From: Epiperipatus broadwayi
Lineage: Eukaryota; Onychophora; Udeonychophora; Euonychophora; Peripatidae
Direction: 5' to 3'
Assembly (NCBI GenBank): GCA_028023455.1
Contig: JAQFVV010012536.1
Span: 2,376,001-2,440,000 of the forward strand
Length of the DNA: 64,000 nt
Part shown: in pieces, positions 54,311 through 64,000 of the stretch
Layout of the letters: every line of letters starts with the position of its first letter
How positions within the stretch are numbered: the stretch's first letter is position 1
Made by a program: the position numbers and the translations under genes
The notes under the pieces: generated by a model
Told to the model about the DNA's origin: nothing
The model's database searches: none
The model's input: the letters and a program-made list of their open reading frames with translations, nothing else

Positions 54311-55470
54311 TAAAAAAAAAAAAAATTATTTATATCTTAAAAATACCTTCTATAAAAAAAAAAAATGCGAACATTTAATTTCATTAGATTCATAAAATTC
54401 GCAAAAGACTATCTTAAGAAAATGTGTTTCAATAGGACGGTTATACATATATGAGTGTTTAGTTTATTTTTATTATTGTTTTAACAAGTCAATTTAAATT
54501 TTAACCATTACTTATTAATGGTTCAAACAACAGAAAAAAATGTAATGTATAATTCTAAGTAGAACAAAAAGATTATTAGAGAGTTTAAAATTGCAGCTTT
54601 TCTATATTTTATTTTGAGATATGCCGGTATGTTCTTTTAAATATAATATATATTTGATTGATTAATTTCTTTGTGCCAATTTAGTTAAATATGGGTATAA
54701 ATGATATTACACTATGAAACTAATTTATATAAAAATTTGTTTGTTTTATCCCGAATCTAAAGTGGGAAAGGGGTAACGATTCATTTTGAATGATAAAATA
54801 AGAATCAGTCAAAGTTAAATTTCTTAAATCCATCTAATTCTGACTTAGTGAAAAATGTCATTTATTTAATAATAAAAAAAGAGATAGAAAAGAAATCAAA
54901 TATATAAAAAAAATCCGCCCTCTTCCCGTATATGCATAATCACAGTATCTTGGTAAAGAAATTAAAAATATAAATGTGTTCAAATTATTTTATTTGATTT
55001 AAATTAAGATTCTTTGTGACAATTAAAGAAGGTAGAATGGTATATATATATAAGTGTGTATGCGTTTATCTAAATGTAAAAATAATAATGATAATAATGT
55101 TAGTTCTTCTTTTAAAATTTAAAATAGGCAATATTACTTATTGCAAAGATATGAGTTCATCTCACTCTATATGTATATTTAGTGAGGCATGCATTTGGGG
55201 AAAGAAATATCTCAGCAGTAGTATTTTTCTTGCCTCCTTAGCATTTTATAGTTTAGATTCATATTTGAAATACTTGGGCATTTTATAGCCTGTAAGATAT
55301 GGTTGTCGGATTTCTCCATTATTACTTATTAAAGACAGGTTTAGGAAAAACATCTATGCAGATATAAATTAATGCTTTTAATGGGCAAATATATCAGTAG
55401 CTTAATACATTGATCTGTGCCTATATGGCTTTTAATAATAAAAATATGTCGAGTATTGCTATGCAGTCTG
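54311..55470. other. AT-rich DNA
   Basis: No gene was recognised. The 90-codon frame at 55016-55288 lacks motifs. Confidence 0.5.
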
Positions 55471-55479
55471 CCACGCGGA

Positions 55480-55715
55480 TATTTTACCGATCTTGGCGAT
55501 ACGAGACAGACATGCCTTTCTTTGAGCCGATGAATGGGTATACTCTATAAAGATAGTGATTCAAAACCCACGCTCTATTATTTCCTACACAAGCCAAGCT
55601 GAATGCGGATGTGTTACTATAGGAATATACATTACTGCTCGACAAAGAAGATTGGCCCACGTTTGCCAATGCTAATAATATAGCCAGCACAGGATTCAAA
55701 CCCCGACGCTACTGA
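55480..55715 (-). mobile_element. Possible tRNA-related SINE, minus strand
   Basis: The minus strand starts near 55715 with AGCGTCGGGGTTTGAATCCT, which includes a good B box. A GC-richer body of about 200 bp follows. No A box, tail or target duplication was identified, so this is tentative. The open frame on the minus strand here is probably a by-product. Confidence 0.35.
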
Positions 55716-56755
55716 ACGCTGTAATTGGATTTCTTAATCATACCTGTTGTTAATTCTGTGGGAAATAGATAAGCCATATTTTTCATATAATTATTAATAA
55801 TAAAGGGTAATAACATTATGCTTTTGTCCATAACTCCTGCTGAGAAGACTAACAATAAAATATTGTAATGACAAATACATATATACTTTACTTTCCCTAT
55901 GTATATAAACACACGCATAAATTTGTTATATATATTCATTTGGCCTCTAACTTAATATAACCAGGTATTGTGTTTGCTCTCCAAAAATTGGCATATTAAT
56001 TTTATAGTGGCATATTTCTTGATAAAATATTATCACTCTCAATATAAAATTTCGTTTTATACTGGCACACAGTATAATACTGATTATTTACTTGGCGTGT
56101 AACTATCATTTCTAGTTAATTAATTTTTTTTTGTATTGAATCATAATTGTTATTGTCATGGAATCCAGTATGATTTCATTGTAATGTACACACACATACA
56201 CATCTAATACTGAGGTTCATTATTGTAATTATTATTTTATATATTTCACAACCTTAATTGTCATTATTGACAAGTGACCTCTTTGTAAAATTATATATTT
56301 ATTCTGGGGATATTGAAATATCTGAGATTAAATTAATAAAGTCTAGTGCATAATAGGTTAGGTTTGAATTGAGAGTCCTTGTTTCTACCCTGACCACCGG
56401 GACCGAAGAAAAATGATAACCATTAGTAGCATCAGGAGCGTTGGTTGGATAGTGGAGATTTTGGAGCACTGGTAAATAGGTTAAAGCTTAGTACTGTTCC
56501 GCAACTACCATATCCCGAACATACTGGGTTTGAAGTACTTTTGCTAGGTCTCTGAATCTTGTTGGCTAATCATACGATTCTGAACGTTACAATATAGATA
56601 AAAATACTTATAATTTTCTTTCTTTTTGTTCTTTTTATATTCTTAACTAATTACTTCAAAAACAACACCCCTTTCTTTTTTTATATATACCTTTTTTTTA
56701 AAGTTTGTTTTTATTTTAATCTATCTTTTATATAATTCATCCTATCTTTATATAA
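55716..56755. other. AT-rich DNA
   Basis: No gene was recognised. 56380-56590 is somewhat less AT-rich and may be an old repeat. Confidence 0.45.
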
Positions 56756-56759
56756 ACTT

Positions 56760-57330
56760 TTTTTATCATTCTTTCTTTATATAATTTTACTTTTTCTAAC
56801 ATTCTTAGTCTTAAAATCCATATGTTCAAATTCTTTACTATGTATATTAACATTTGAATTCCTATCATTCAAATGTTGCTTTAACTTTGTCCTTAATTTA
56901 TTTTTTGTTGTACCTATATGTGACATATTCCTATTATCTCTTTTACAATCTAAACATTCAATCCTATAAATTCCATTCATATTTTCAACATTCCTATTTT
57001 TCTATCACATTACCTAAATTAAATGTCTTTTTGTATACTGGCTTCAAAAATAAATTACATTTCTTTCTATATTTTTTATTTATATCCTTTATAATCTTTT
57101 TAATCTTCAAAAAATTATTTTTTGACACATTCTAACTGCTATATATAATCTTCTTATCTTTCTTTTTATTCAAATTCATTTTTATTTTTGCCCTATTTTT
57201 CTTTCCACATAATTTATTAATGATTTTATTTAGATAATCAGTTTTCATTGCCTCTTTTCTTCTCTTCTCTTATTTATTTCTTCCTTCAATATTTTTTTTA
57301 CATAAGTTTATTTCTCTAATTACTCTATTA
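56760..57330 (-). pseudogene. Penelope-like element, GIY-YIG end, minus strand
   Basis: On the minus strand, LNKKKDKKIIYSS and KKYRKKCNLFLKPVYKKTFN (linker after the RT) are followed from 56980 by MNGIYRIECLDCKRDNRNMS, then HIGTTKNKLRTKLKQHLNDR. This is the GIY...YIG endonuclease pattern, with GIY intact, YIG changed to HIG, and the Cys pair typical of Penelope elements. The RT is missing. The sequence differs clearly from the copy at 21.4-23.1 kb, so it is another family. Confidence 0.7.
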
Positions 57331-57665
57331 TTAACAATATTTATTTTTTATTGCTGTTGTTTTCAAAAAAAAACCATTGTGGAAAAATTATTTATAATAT
57401 TTACAGTTTATTTTCTTTCTTTTTTTGGGGGGAGGGGTAACTTATTAACCGAAAAATGAAAAAAATATATATAAATACAATACCTAAATTTTATTCATGT
57501 CAGTGGCATGCAGTCATATAGTAACCTTTAATTCAGACTTTTTGGAAGAGCAGGATTTCATACCTTTGTAAATAGCCTGCTGGAACATGTTCAGTGACAG
57601 GAAGGTCCCAAATTTTTATCATAATGACAATTTACCAAAAACTGCTGACAAAAAGAAATATGCTG

Positions 57666-57767
57666 TCTTGCATTGGTGGTTGAGAGGTCAGCGTGACTGC
57701 CTTGCACTTGCAGGCAGTTGCCTGGGTTGCGGGTTTGCATCCCAGTCGATGCTATGACACTTAAAAA
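57666..57767 (+). mobile_element. tRNA-derived SINE (copy 6)
   Basis: TGCATTGGTGGTTGAGAGGT (A box), GCCTTGCACTTGCAGGCAG (anticodon arm, slightly expanded), GGGTTTGCATCCCAGTCGAT (B box) and poly(A). A 14-bp target duplication, AAAGAAATATGCTG, lies at 57652-57665 and 57768-57781. Confidence 0.85.
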
Positions 57768-58080
57768 AAAGAAATATGCTGAAGTTAAATAAAATATGAC
57801 AATGTTAACAACTCTCATCACTTCCTACATTATAATACAAATAAAAAAATAGAAATAAAACTTCTTAATGAAATTTATTGGAATTTATTCCTTTGTTTTA
57901 ATTTAACAATCAATTTCTTAATTTTGTTTTAATTTCCCGATTAACAGATTTTCAGTAGATCATAGGCCCTCGAAACTGTAGGTTTATCAAAAATACGGCT
58001 GCCATCTTGGTTTACTTGAAACCTCACAAGTACCAAAATTTCTATTCATCATATTTTCACTTAGAAATTCTAAGTGAGTA

Positions 58081-58174
58081 GTCAAGCATCGGTGGTCTAG
58101 CGGTTAGCATAGCTGCCTTCCAAGCAGTTGGCCCAGGTTCGCTTCCCGGTCAATGCTTTGACATATTAAAAAAA
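58081..58174 (+). mobile_element. tRNA-Gly(TCC)-like SINE (copy 7)
   Basis: The closest copy to a real tRNA: GGTGGTCTAGCGGTTAGCAT (A box), GCTGCCTTCCAAGCAG (anticodon stem-loop with TCC), GGTTCGCTTCCCGG (B box, one base short), CAATGC acceptor side, then poly(A). The 14-bp flanks AAATTCTAAGTGAG and AAATTCTAAGTCAG (58065-58078 and 58175-58188) differ at one base. This identifies tRNA-Gly as the source of the SINE family. Post-tRNA ATATTAAAAA in place of a terminator argues against a live tRNA gene. Confidence 0.87.
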
Positions 58175-58975
58175 AAATTCTAAGTCAGCAACAACATTGT
58201 CATTTTGCAAGTAATTTGGCAGTTCTTCCACCTATCCATCTCATCATTCAAGAATTATGAAAATAATTCCCACTGATATATTATAATTTAAGCATATTTT
58301 TAAACTGATTTTGAAATTTGTTTTTTAATTATAAAGTTACATTTCATTTTTTTTTTTTTAAATCCAATCATTATCACCTGAAAATGATAATAATGTTGTT
58401 ATCAAAAGGTTAACAAAATAAATGTTGACAACCATTTACTGATCTTTTTTGAATGATTACTTTGTCTGTCCATCTACATAGTTATAATAAGAATCTCAAC
58501 TGTCTTCATCAAAAATATTGACTAGTTTTTCCTGGTTGTTATTAAGCTGATGCTTATATATGTCATTCTATTTTCTGTCATGTGACAGGATGACAGATAG
58601 ACTATTATTTTGATTGGTTTGACATTACTTTTTTGTCATCTTGCTTTGTGAGGATTTTCTCCTCATGAGACAATCATTCTATCATTGAGATAAGTAATTA
58701 AAGCTTTTAAAGCCAAAACCATTAAAATGCTGATTACGCTACTTTTACATGAATATGTTGTATTCTGCATTAAATTTTAAATGATATTGAAGAGAAATAT
58801 TTATAATAAAGGAATTTTTTGAGATGAACTCTCATTTGAATAACAAATAGCCAAGTTGGAAATGTTCTTTCTTTAGTCGTATCATGAACATGATATATGG
58901 AAAAGTCAAGAGATGAAAGGAAACAATGCAGCCAGACAGATGGAGGTGGAAAAACTGACAAATTACTGTCTTCCT

Positions 58976-59130
58976 GAAGGTTTGTGATGATGGTATTTTA
59001 TATGTGTTATCTTCATGTGTTATTACTGACAGTTAATTGTAGTTGGAAAAGTTTACATAAAGTTTACAATTTTCTATACATTCAACATTTAATGAAAGAT
59101 GATGGAAATAGTTTAATATATTATCACATC
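58976..59130 (+). repeat. Relative of the 19.8-kb hairpin family
   Basis: TGAAGGTTTGTGATGATGG and, 110 bp later, GATGATGGAAATAGTTTAAT followed by a decayed inverted arm. A single-arm remnant of the 19804-19884 family. Confidence 0.5.
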
Positions 59131-60040
59131 TAAAATATCATCCTTATAACTCTTTGGGGAGATAGATGGACTTTCTAGCAAATGAACTTTGAACAGCCTG
59201 GAAAAATCAAACATGTGATAGGGTTAGTTTGAGATAATATTATTTATGTAATTGTCTGAATACTACATCTGCTTGAATGCATTTAATAATTATCTTGTTT
59301 AATATTTGATAATAAATTGATAAACTTTTCCAAATGAATTGTAATTAAATTCTAAGTCCTACAAAGCATGTTTGATATTTTGATTATGGTATATTCATAG
59401 CAATGAGTAGTGGACAGGAGAATGGTATGCATCGAATAAAATGACTCCAAGTGCAATATAAAGGAGGTATGGTACATTATCAATAACTCATAAATAAAAA
59501 GGAATCCTATTTACCTCTTTCTAAAAAATGGGTTATCTAATTCATTTGAATACATTTACATAAATTTACATTCTATATCTAATTCATTTGAATACATTTA
59601 CATAAATTTACATTCTATTTATACTCATCACTCTACTGTCCGCTAATCATTGCTATGAATATGATATCATAACCAAGATATTAAAAGTGCTTAGCTTTAA
59701 GATAAATCTACACTGAAGCTTTTCTTATTTAGTATTTTTATCAATTAGTATTTGATATTAAATAAATACTGTGATCCTTTATAGCTTTGTATATCTATTA
59801 CATAAATTTACTTTAAAAGCTTTACAAAGTTTAACAAGCATATGTTCAACTTTCATTAAATACTTAAATGATTATTACTAAATCTTTATTAGATTAAAAA
59901 TTCTTACATTTCAATCAATTTTAAGATATAATGTTTACATTTTAAAAAAAATTCAAGTGTGTCTTAAATGCACTTTATATATAGTTACATGATAGTTTGC
60001 ATTTTTTAACATTTCACCTTTTTATATTCATGCACATATA
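59131..60040. other. AT-rich DNA
   Basis: A 41-bp direct duplication (TCTAATTCATTTGAATACAT...) is at about 59537-59618. No gene was recognised. Confidence 0.55.
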
Positions 60041-60141
60041 TTAAATAGAGGGATTTGAACTTAGGAATTTGAATCTATATTTATCCTCCTCTCCATTTCA
60101 AACAACCGATATACCTGACCACATACACCTGAAAAAGATAA

Positions 60142-60200
60142 ATGATCCCCAATATGAATATTTCATGCAGAACCATCACTCATCAATTGGACCAGATCAT
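60142..60200 (-). ncRNA. Hammerhead motif, minus strand, one core change
   Basis: On the minus strand: distal stem I ATGATC/GATCAT (6 bp), proximal CCAA/UUGG (4 bp), core UUGAUGA (C3 to U), a decayed stem II, GAAA (60164-60161) and an AUA cleavage triplet. Only C3 departs from the invariant core. Confidence 0.62.
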
Positions 60201-60689
60201 AATCTCCCACATATGTATACAATCAGTGCTTGGCTTATATTAAGATAGCAATTTCTTAAACTTTAATGGACAGGTTTGAATCTTCTCACCCCTCCAATAA
60301 TTCAACCAATCATTTCATTCAAAAATGAATGATGGAATGTTAATAGACCTTGGTGGAATGGATATTGTAATCATACTGATGAAGTTATTACATCAATCTA
60401 ACTCCTCATATTATTGGACCATTATATATCCATTTATATTAATAGGAGAGGAATAAGCTAAACTTACACTATGATGTAAACTATTAATATACTGGTTTAA
60501 TATGGTTAGGTTGATATAATGTCTACATGGGTATGACTATATTATCAAATCTATCAAGAGCTTTGATCATTCTAACATTGGTTTTTCAATGAAATTGAAA
60601 GGATGAGAAGATTTAATCCTGTCCATTAAAGTTTAAGGAATTGCTACCTTAATGTAAGTCGAGCACTGATTGTATATATATGTGGGATA

Positions 60690-60750
60690 TTATGATCTGG
60701 CCAACTGATGAGTGCTGGTTCTGCAAAAATATGTATATTGGAGATCATTT
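60690..60750 (+). ncRNA. Hammerhead motif, plus strand, near-intact
   Basis: Distal stem I ATGATC (60692-60697) with GATCAT (60743-60748), proximal CCAA/UUGG. CUGAUGA at 60705-60711. Stem II has one U-U mismatch, then AAAA in place of GAAA. Stem III AUA/UAU around UG, and the cut falls after AUA at 60737. Only G12 is changed in the core. Confidence 0.63.
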
Positions 60751-60862
60751 AGCCTTTTTCACATGTATGTGGTCATGCGTATCAGTTGTTTGAGATGGAA
60801 TAAAGGATGAATGTAGATTGAACATCCTAAGTTCAAATCCCTCTATTTATTATAGTAAACAT

Positions 60863-61043
60863 CCAGTATAACAAATGAATAGGTTAATTATATACATATA
60901 TAGTAGAACTGGAATCAGACACATCTTATATAAACTGTCATTATAAATGAATACACTCACTTTCTTCTTATCAAAAAGCTTCTAAGAATAAAGAAGCCAT
61001 TTACTTCTATAACCCAATTTTAATAAGACTTGATTTTCTGATA

Positions 61044-61103
<60 letters not shown>

Positions 61104-62000
61104 ATGTTTAAATTTACATCTGGTTTAAATTTGAATTTTCATTTCCAGAATTTGCCAGAAAATCAAGCGTTAATAAAAGCTAAGGATCTAGCATTGTAGT
61201 CATTTTCTGACAAACAGAGTGTAGATAAATGCTTTCATATGGACATTTCACAGATGACTTGTCTTATTCCAGCCCTATTGCATACATATATTATTTGTAA
61301 TTAATGGAACATTCTTATATTTCAAATATATAACTGTAGATGATAAAATAGAGTAAGCTAGTGTCTTGTTTTCCCAAAGGTAGTTGCTTGAAATATAGGA
61401 ATGACCTATTATATAAATAATATTAGAAATTTAATGAATATGCTAAGAAGATACATAGTTCATGACTTGCTGTACAGATTTCTGTGCATTTTCTACCCCC
61501 CTAGGTACACTTGTCAACCTTAATTTTTCACTATTATAAGAGCTGTCTTAACATGGTTTAATTACAAATACAGCTCTATAATTCTTTTTTATGCAAATAG
61601 ACAATTTCACTCAGCATTTTTTTAATCTTTATATTTTAACAAATAGTGCCTAAGTATTTATTACAATGAGTAAAACATTTTTTTAAATTTATGCAGCACT
61701 TTAAGTACTTGATTTTATTGATGAAATGTAAGTCAATATGTGTGAAGAAATGGAAAATAGTAGTATTGAAGCAAGAGTAAGATTAAAAAAACAGTCTTTA
61801 AACAGTAACTGTGGAGCAAAAGTTTGTCCAACACCTCCTCATAGTGAAACAATGAAAGATGAAGTCTGTCCTTACTAGGTTTCCAATTTCTGGCTGGCCA
61901 AGGTTTGGTTTTTATTTTAACAAAATATTTGATGATAATCTGCTTTAGTTATGAGCCAGTTATTTGATTAATAAAAATTGTAAACATAAAAAAAATTCAA
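60863..62000. other. AT-rich DNA with a (GATT)n microsatellite
   Basis: About 15 copies of GATT (TGAT frame) at 61043-61103. No gene was recognised in the rest. Confidence 0.6.
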
Positions 62001-62002
62001 GT

Positions 62003-62075
62003 TTCCTTGGCCAGATTTGAATCTTAGTTGTAGGGAATAGCATGTGATTGTTCTACCACTGCACCATGAAATATT
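62003..62075 (-). mobile_element. tRNA-like sequence, minus strand
   Basis: The minus strand begins ATGGTGCAGTGGTAGAACAA (A-box-like, tRNA start) and has GATTCAAATCTGG (B-box-like) at the right distance for a 72-nt tRNA. The arms pair poorly, so it looks like a SINE head or tRNA pseudogene and not a live tRNA gene. No tail or duplication was identified. Confidence 0.4.
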
Positions 62076-62170
62076 CTATTTAATTGCTGAAACCATTTCC
62101 CTGTAGATCACCAAGCAGTAAAAGACAATAATTGAATTTTCAATAATTCATAGTAGCATTATTATCACTT

Positions 62171-62292
62171 AACAATGGCTGAAATATCACATGACAACAT
62201 AATGCTTTAACAATGGCTGAAATGTCTCATGACAACCTAATGTTTTTCAATGGCTGAAATGTCACATGACAACCTAATGTTTTAACAATGGC
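62171..62292 (+). repeat. 42-bp tandem repeat, 3 copies
   Basis: The unit contains CAATGGCTGAAATGTCACAT and GACAACCTAATGTTTTAA. Copies differ by few bases. Confidence 0.88.
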
Positions 62293-62567
62293 TTCTATGT
62301 GATTCAATAAAATATTGAATATATGGATGCATAAAGGATCTATTTAAAATAAATTTACTTTCTTTGCCATTTAAAAATATAATAATCATATATAGTTAGC
62401 TTCTTAGAAAGTTATGAGGCAACATTTCTACTTTAGTGAACAAAGTGGGATTGTTTTTTTTTTTTCTTAGCTGATAATTTTCATTTGTATCTTTGTCATT
62501 ATGTTAAATCATACAAGTCAGTTTTACTATTTATAGAAAGCTATTGGTCTGGATAGAAAGTATTAAA

Positions 62568-62905
62568 ATCTAGATGTGGTAATATAACTGTATGAAATAA
62601 CAGCAAATTCTACATACAGTAGTGCCACCCAATGCAAGTCATAATAATTAGTGGGTGCAAGAAGATTTGTTCATAAAATCCCTATTTAGTACATACTTGT
62701 CCAATATTCCCAAACTAGTTTCTAGCTTGTGCTTTCATTAATGAGGAACCTTGGATCTGAGAATACTGCACCTAGATCTTGGAATTTAATGCAACCCACT
62801 GAGTACTCAGGCTTGAATTGGGTGGCGCTAGAGTTTGCTACTGGTTCAGCAGCTTGTGCAAGAATAGGAAATGATCATGTGACATTTTAGTGGTTTTATA
62901 TGTGA
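62568..62905. mobile_element. Hammerhead palindrome (family 2)
   Basis: Left arm: CAGTAGTGCCACCCAATGCA and TTTGTTCATAAAATCCCTAT, with a minus-strand hammerhead. Right arm: TTGAATTGGGTGGCGCTAGA and GTTTGCTACTGG, without a matching second ribozyme because the right arm is shortened. It ends in the tail ATGATCATGTGACATTTTAG (62872-62891). No clear target duplication. Confidence 0.65.
62699..62762 (-). ncRNA. Hammerhead motif, minus strand, decayed
   Basis: On the minus strand: distal stem I ATCCAA/TTGGA kept, core UUAAUGA (two changes), stem II with AGC/GCU partly kept, GAAAC, UA, GUU, UGGG. It is inactive by core mutation. Confidence 0.5.
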
Positions 62906-63350
62906 AATACCTATTTCTTCATTAGTGGGATGTATGCAGTAATTATTTATCGTGAAACAAACTAAGTTAATGCTCATAAGTCTCCTTTTTTTAGTTGTCC
63001 TCTTGTTTTATATATTTATTCAAAAAATATGTGAATATTAGATAATCTTTTTTGAAATTTTGCATAGGGGTACAAAATCTGTGCCATTGGACATACATAG
63101 TATTGTGGTTTAATAAATACTATTATATATATATACATTGTAGTTAAGTATAGAAAAAAAACATTTAGTGGTTAGTTGACTAGGGAATCTGTGATATATG
63201 AGTCTCAGAAATGGCAGCTAGATCTTCAATTTAGAAACTATCAGTCCTTGAATATGTTACTGTCACACAAAGCTAAACCACACTGGACATAGTAATTGAA
63301 TGATTGTATTTTTAAGTTTTTATGATGTTAAGGCACTAAAAGTGACAAGT
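62906..63350. other. AT-rich DNA
   Basis: Nothing recognisable. Confidence 0.5.
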
Positions 63351-63352
63351 TA

Positions 63353-63455
63353 ATCTTTTTTTTTTCCATATGTCAAATGCGTTGACCAGGAAGCGAACCC
63401 GGGCAGGCTGCTTTGAAGGCAGCTATGCTAACCACTAGGCCATCAACGCTTGGCT
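63353..63455 (-). mobile_element. tRNA-derived SINE (copy 8)
   Basis: The minus strand: CAAGCGTTGATGGCCTAGTG and GTTAGCATAGCTGCCTTC (tRNA-Gly-like 5' half), CCCGGGTTCGCTTCCTGGTC (B box), CAACGCATTTGACATATGG, then poly(A). It resembles copy 7 more than the TTACAA-type copies. No clear target duplication. Confidence 0.8.
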
Positions 63456-64000
63456 TTAGCTCTTAAATTATATAGGTTTTGCCAAATGAAAATTCCTACA
63501 TCCAAAACTTTCCATATTATATAACTTCCGGTATAATAATCATTCAATTGTTTAAGTATTTATGTGAATATTTATTTCTTTACGTATGTCATTCTGCCCA
63601 AATCGATGTATCAGATTTTTGGTTATTGTATTCAATATGAGCTCTATTTAAAATGAAATATTAATATTTTTTTTTTTCCGCTGCAATAACGTAAACTGTC
63701 ATTTTTTGTGCACAAATAAAATATATGAGTTCCAAATTTGAAAATAATTTAACAAAAAAACAACTGGCTATTTTTTTAAATTAAGTTATTGAATGCCCCC
63801 CCCCCCTACATTTGCAATCGAAATAAAAACTAACGTACTACGAAAACTAGAAAGTTATAAATATTTGCTTCCAACTGACAAGATGTTAGAACCAATTATA
63901 GATATCAGAACATTTTTATTTATCTATTTAATTTTGGCAATTTATTTAATAAAGCTTGGCAAAATAAAATACAAAAAGGAGGAAGAGGAAAAAATATTCA
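63456..64000. other. AT-rich DNA
   Basis: A C-run at 63797-63806 and poly(T)/poly(A) tracts. No gene was recognised. Confidence 0.5.

Larger units (their letters stand above)
60045..60862. mobile_element. Large hammerhead palindrome (family 4), second copy
   Basis: Outer arms are AGAGGGATTTGAACTTAGGA (left) and TCCTAAGTTCAAATCCCTCT (right), perfect over 20 bp. Inner arms are AAACTTTAATGGACAGG and CCTGTCCATTAAAGTTT. A non-inverted centre of about 280 bp lies at about 60310-60590. One hammerhead per arm on opposite strands. The inner arms match 38085-38880, the outermost parts do not. The AT-rich edges do not reveal a target duplication. Confidence 0.75.

Noticed and set aside
55016-55288. 90-codon open frame
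   Set aside because: No motif, and the hydrophobic stretch is explained by T-rich composition.
55480-55699. Secreted or membrane protein on the minus strand
   Set aside because: The open frame coincides with a B-box-bearing repeat-like segment and has no upstream signals.
58081-58160. Live tRNA-Gly gene
   Set aside because: The B box lacks one base, the acceptor ends do not pair well, and a poly(A) run with flanking target duplication shows a retroposed copy.

Overview
This window looks like nuclear DNA of an invertebrate animal. It is very AT-rich and has long gene-free stretches. Its coding capacity is almost entirely decayed animal-type transposable elements: LINEs with apurinic-type endonuclease, Penelope-like elements with a GIY-YIG endonuclease, a Ty3/gypsy retrotransposon, a Merlin DNA transposon and tRNA-derived SINEs. 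I see no host gene I can name. The species cannot be fixed from the sequence; a lophotrochozoan such as a mollusc is possible, but that is only a guess.

Layout. 1-3.6 kb: AT-rich, no gene. 3.6-5.4 kb: a Merlin transposon with recognisable terminal inverted repeats and a dead transposase. 6.0-9.8 kb: RTE-like LINE fragments, two tRNA-Gly-like SINEs (one clearly inserted into a LINE) and the first hammerhead-like motif. 11.1-13.7 kb: a short tandem repeat, an unidentified GC-richer repeat with a TATA promoter on the minus strand, and a SINE. 15.0 kb: a 35-bp tandem array. 18.0-24.6 kb: hammerhead-bearing repeats, hairpins, a LINE tail and a Penelope-like element interrupted by a hammerhead-bearing palindrome. 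25.7-31.8 kb: three more LINE fragments, one split by another hammerhead-bearing inverted repeat, plus an unidentified coding relic at 28.2-28.6 kb. 32.1-32.9 kb: a decayed minisatellite. 34-39 kb: more hammerhead repeats and palindromes. 40.2-44.7 kb: one long, decayed LINE split by two separate hammerhead palindromes, each with a 13-bp target duplication. 45.76-53.0 kb: a short non-autonomous LTR element whose 5' LTR was split by a gypsy element on the opposite strand. 53-64 kb: local duplications, a second Penelope fragment, three SINEs, two further hammerhead palindromes and microsatellites.

How the parts work together. The autonomous elements (LINE, Penelope, gypsy) are all broken here. 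Around them are elements that encode no protein and must borrow enzymes: SINEs with 14-15 bp duplications, the short LTR element, and above all a superfamily of non-coding palindromes. About 22 sites carry the hammerhead ribozyme layout (CUGAUGA, stem II, GAAA, a 2-3 bp stem III, a NUH cleavage site, and a split stem I). They fall into several sequence families, usually one motif per arm on opposite strands. Three palindromes have 10-13 bp target-site duplications and all three sit inside other retroelements. Hammerheads in Penelope elements and in small retrozymes are known from other animals. The inverted architecture, the number of families and the shared 3' tail are what deserve follow-up.
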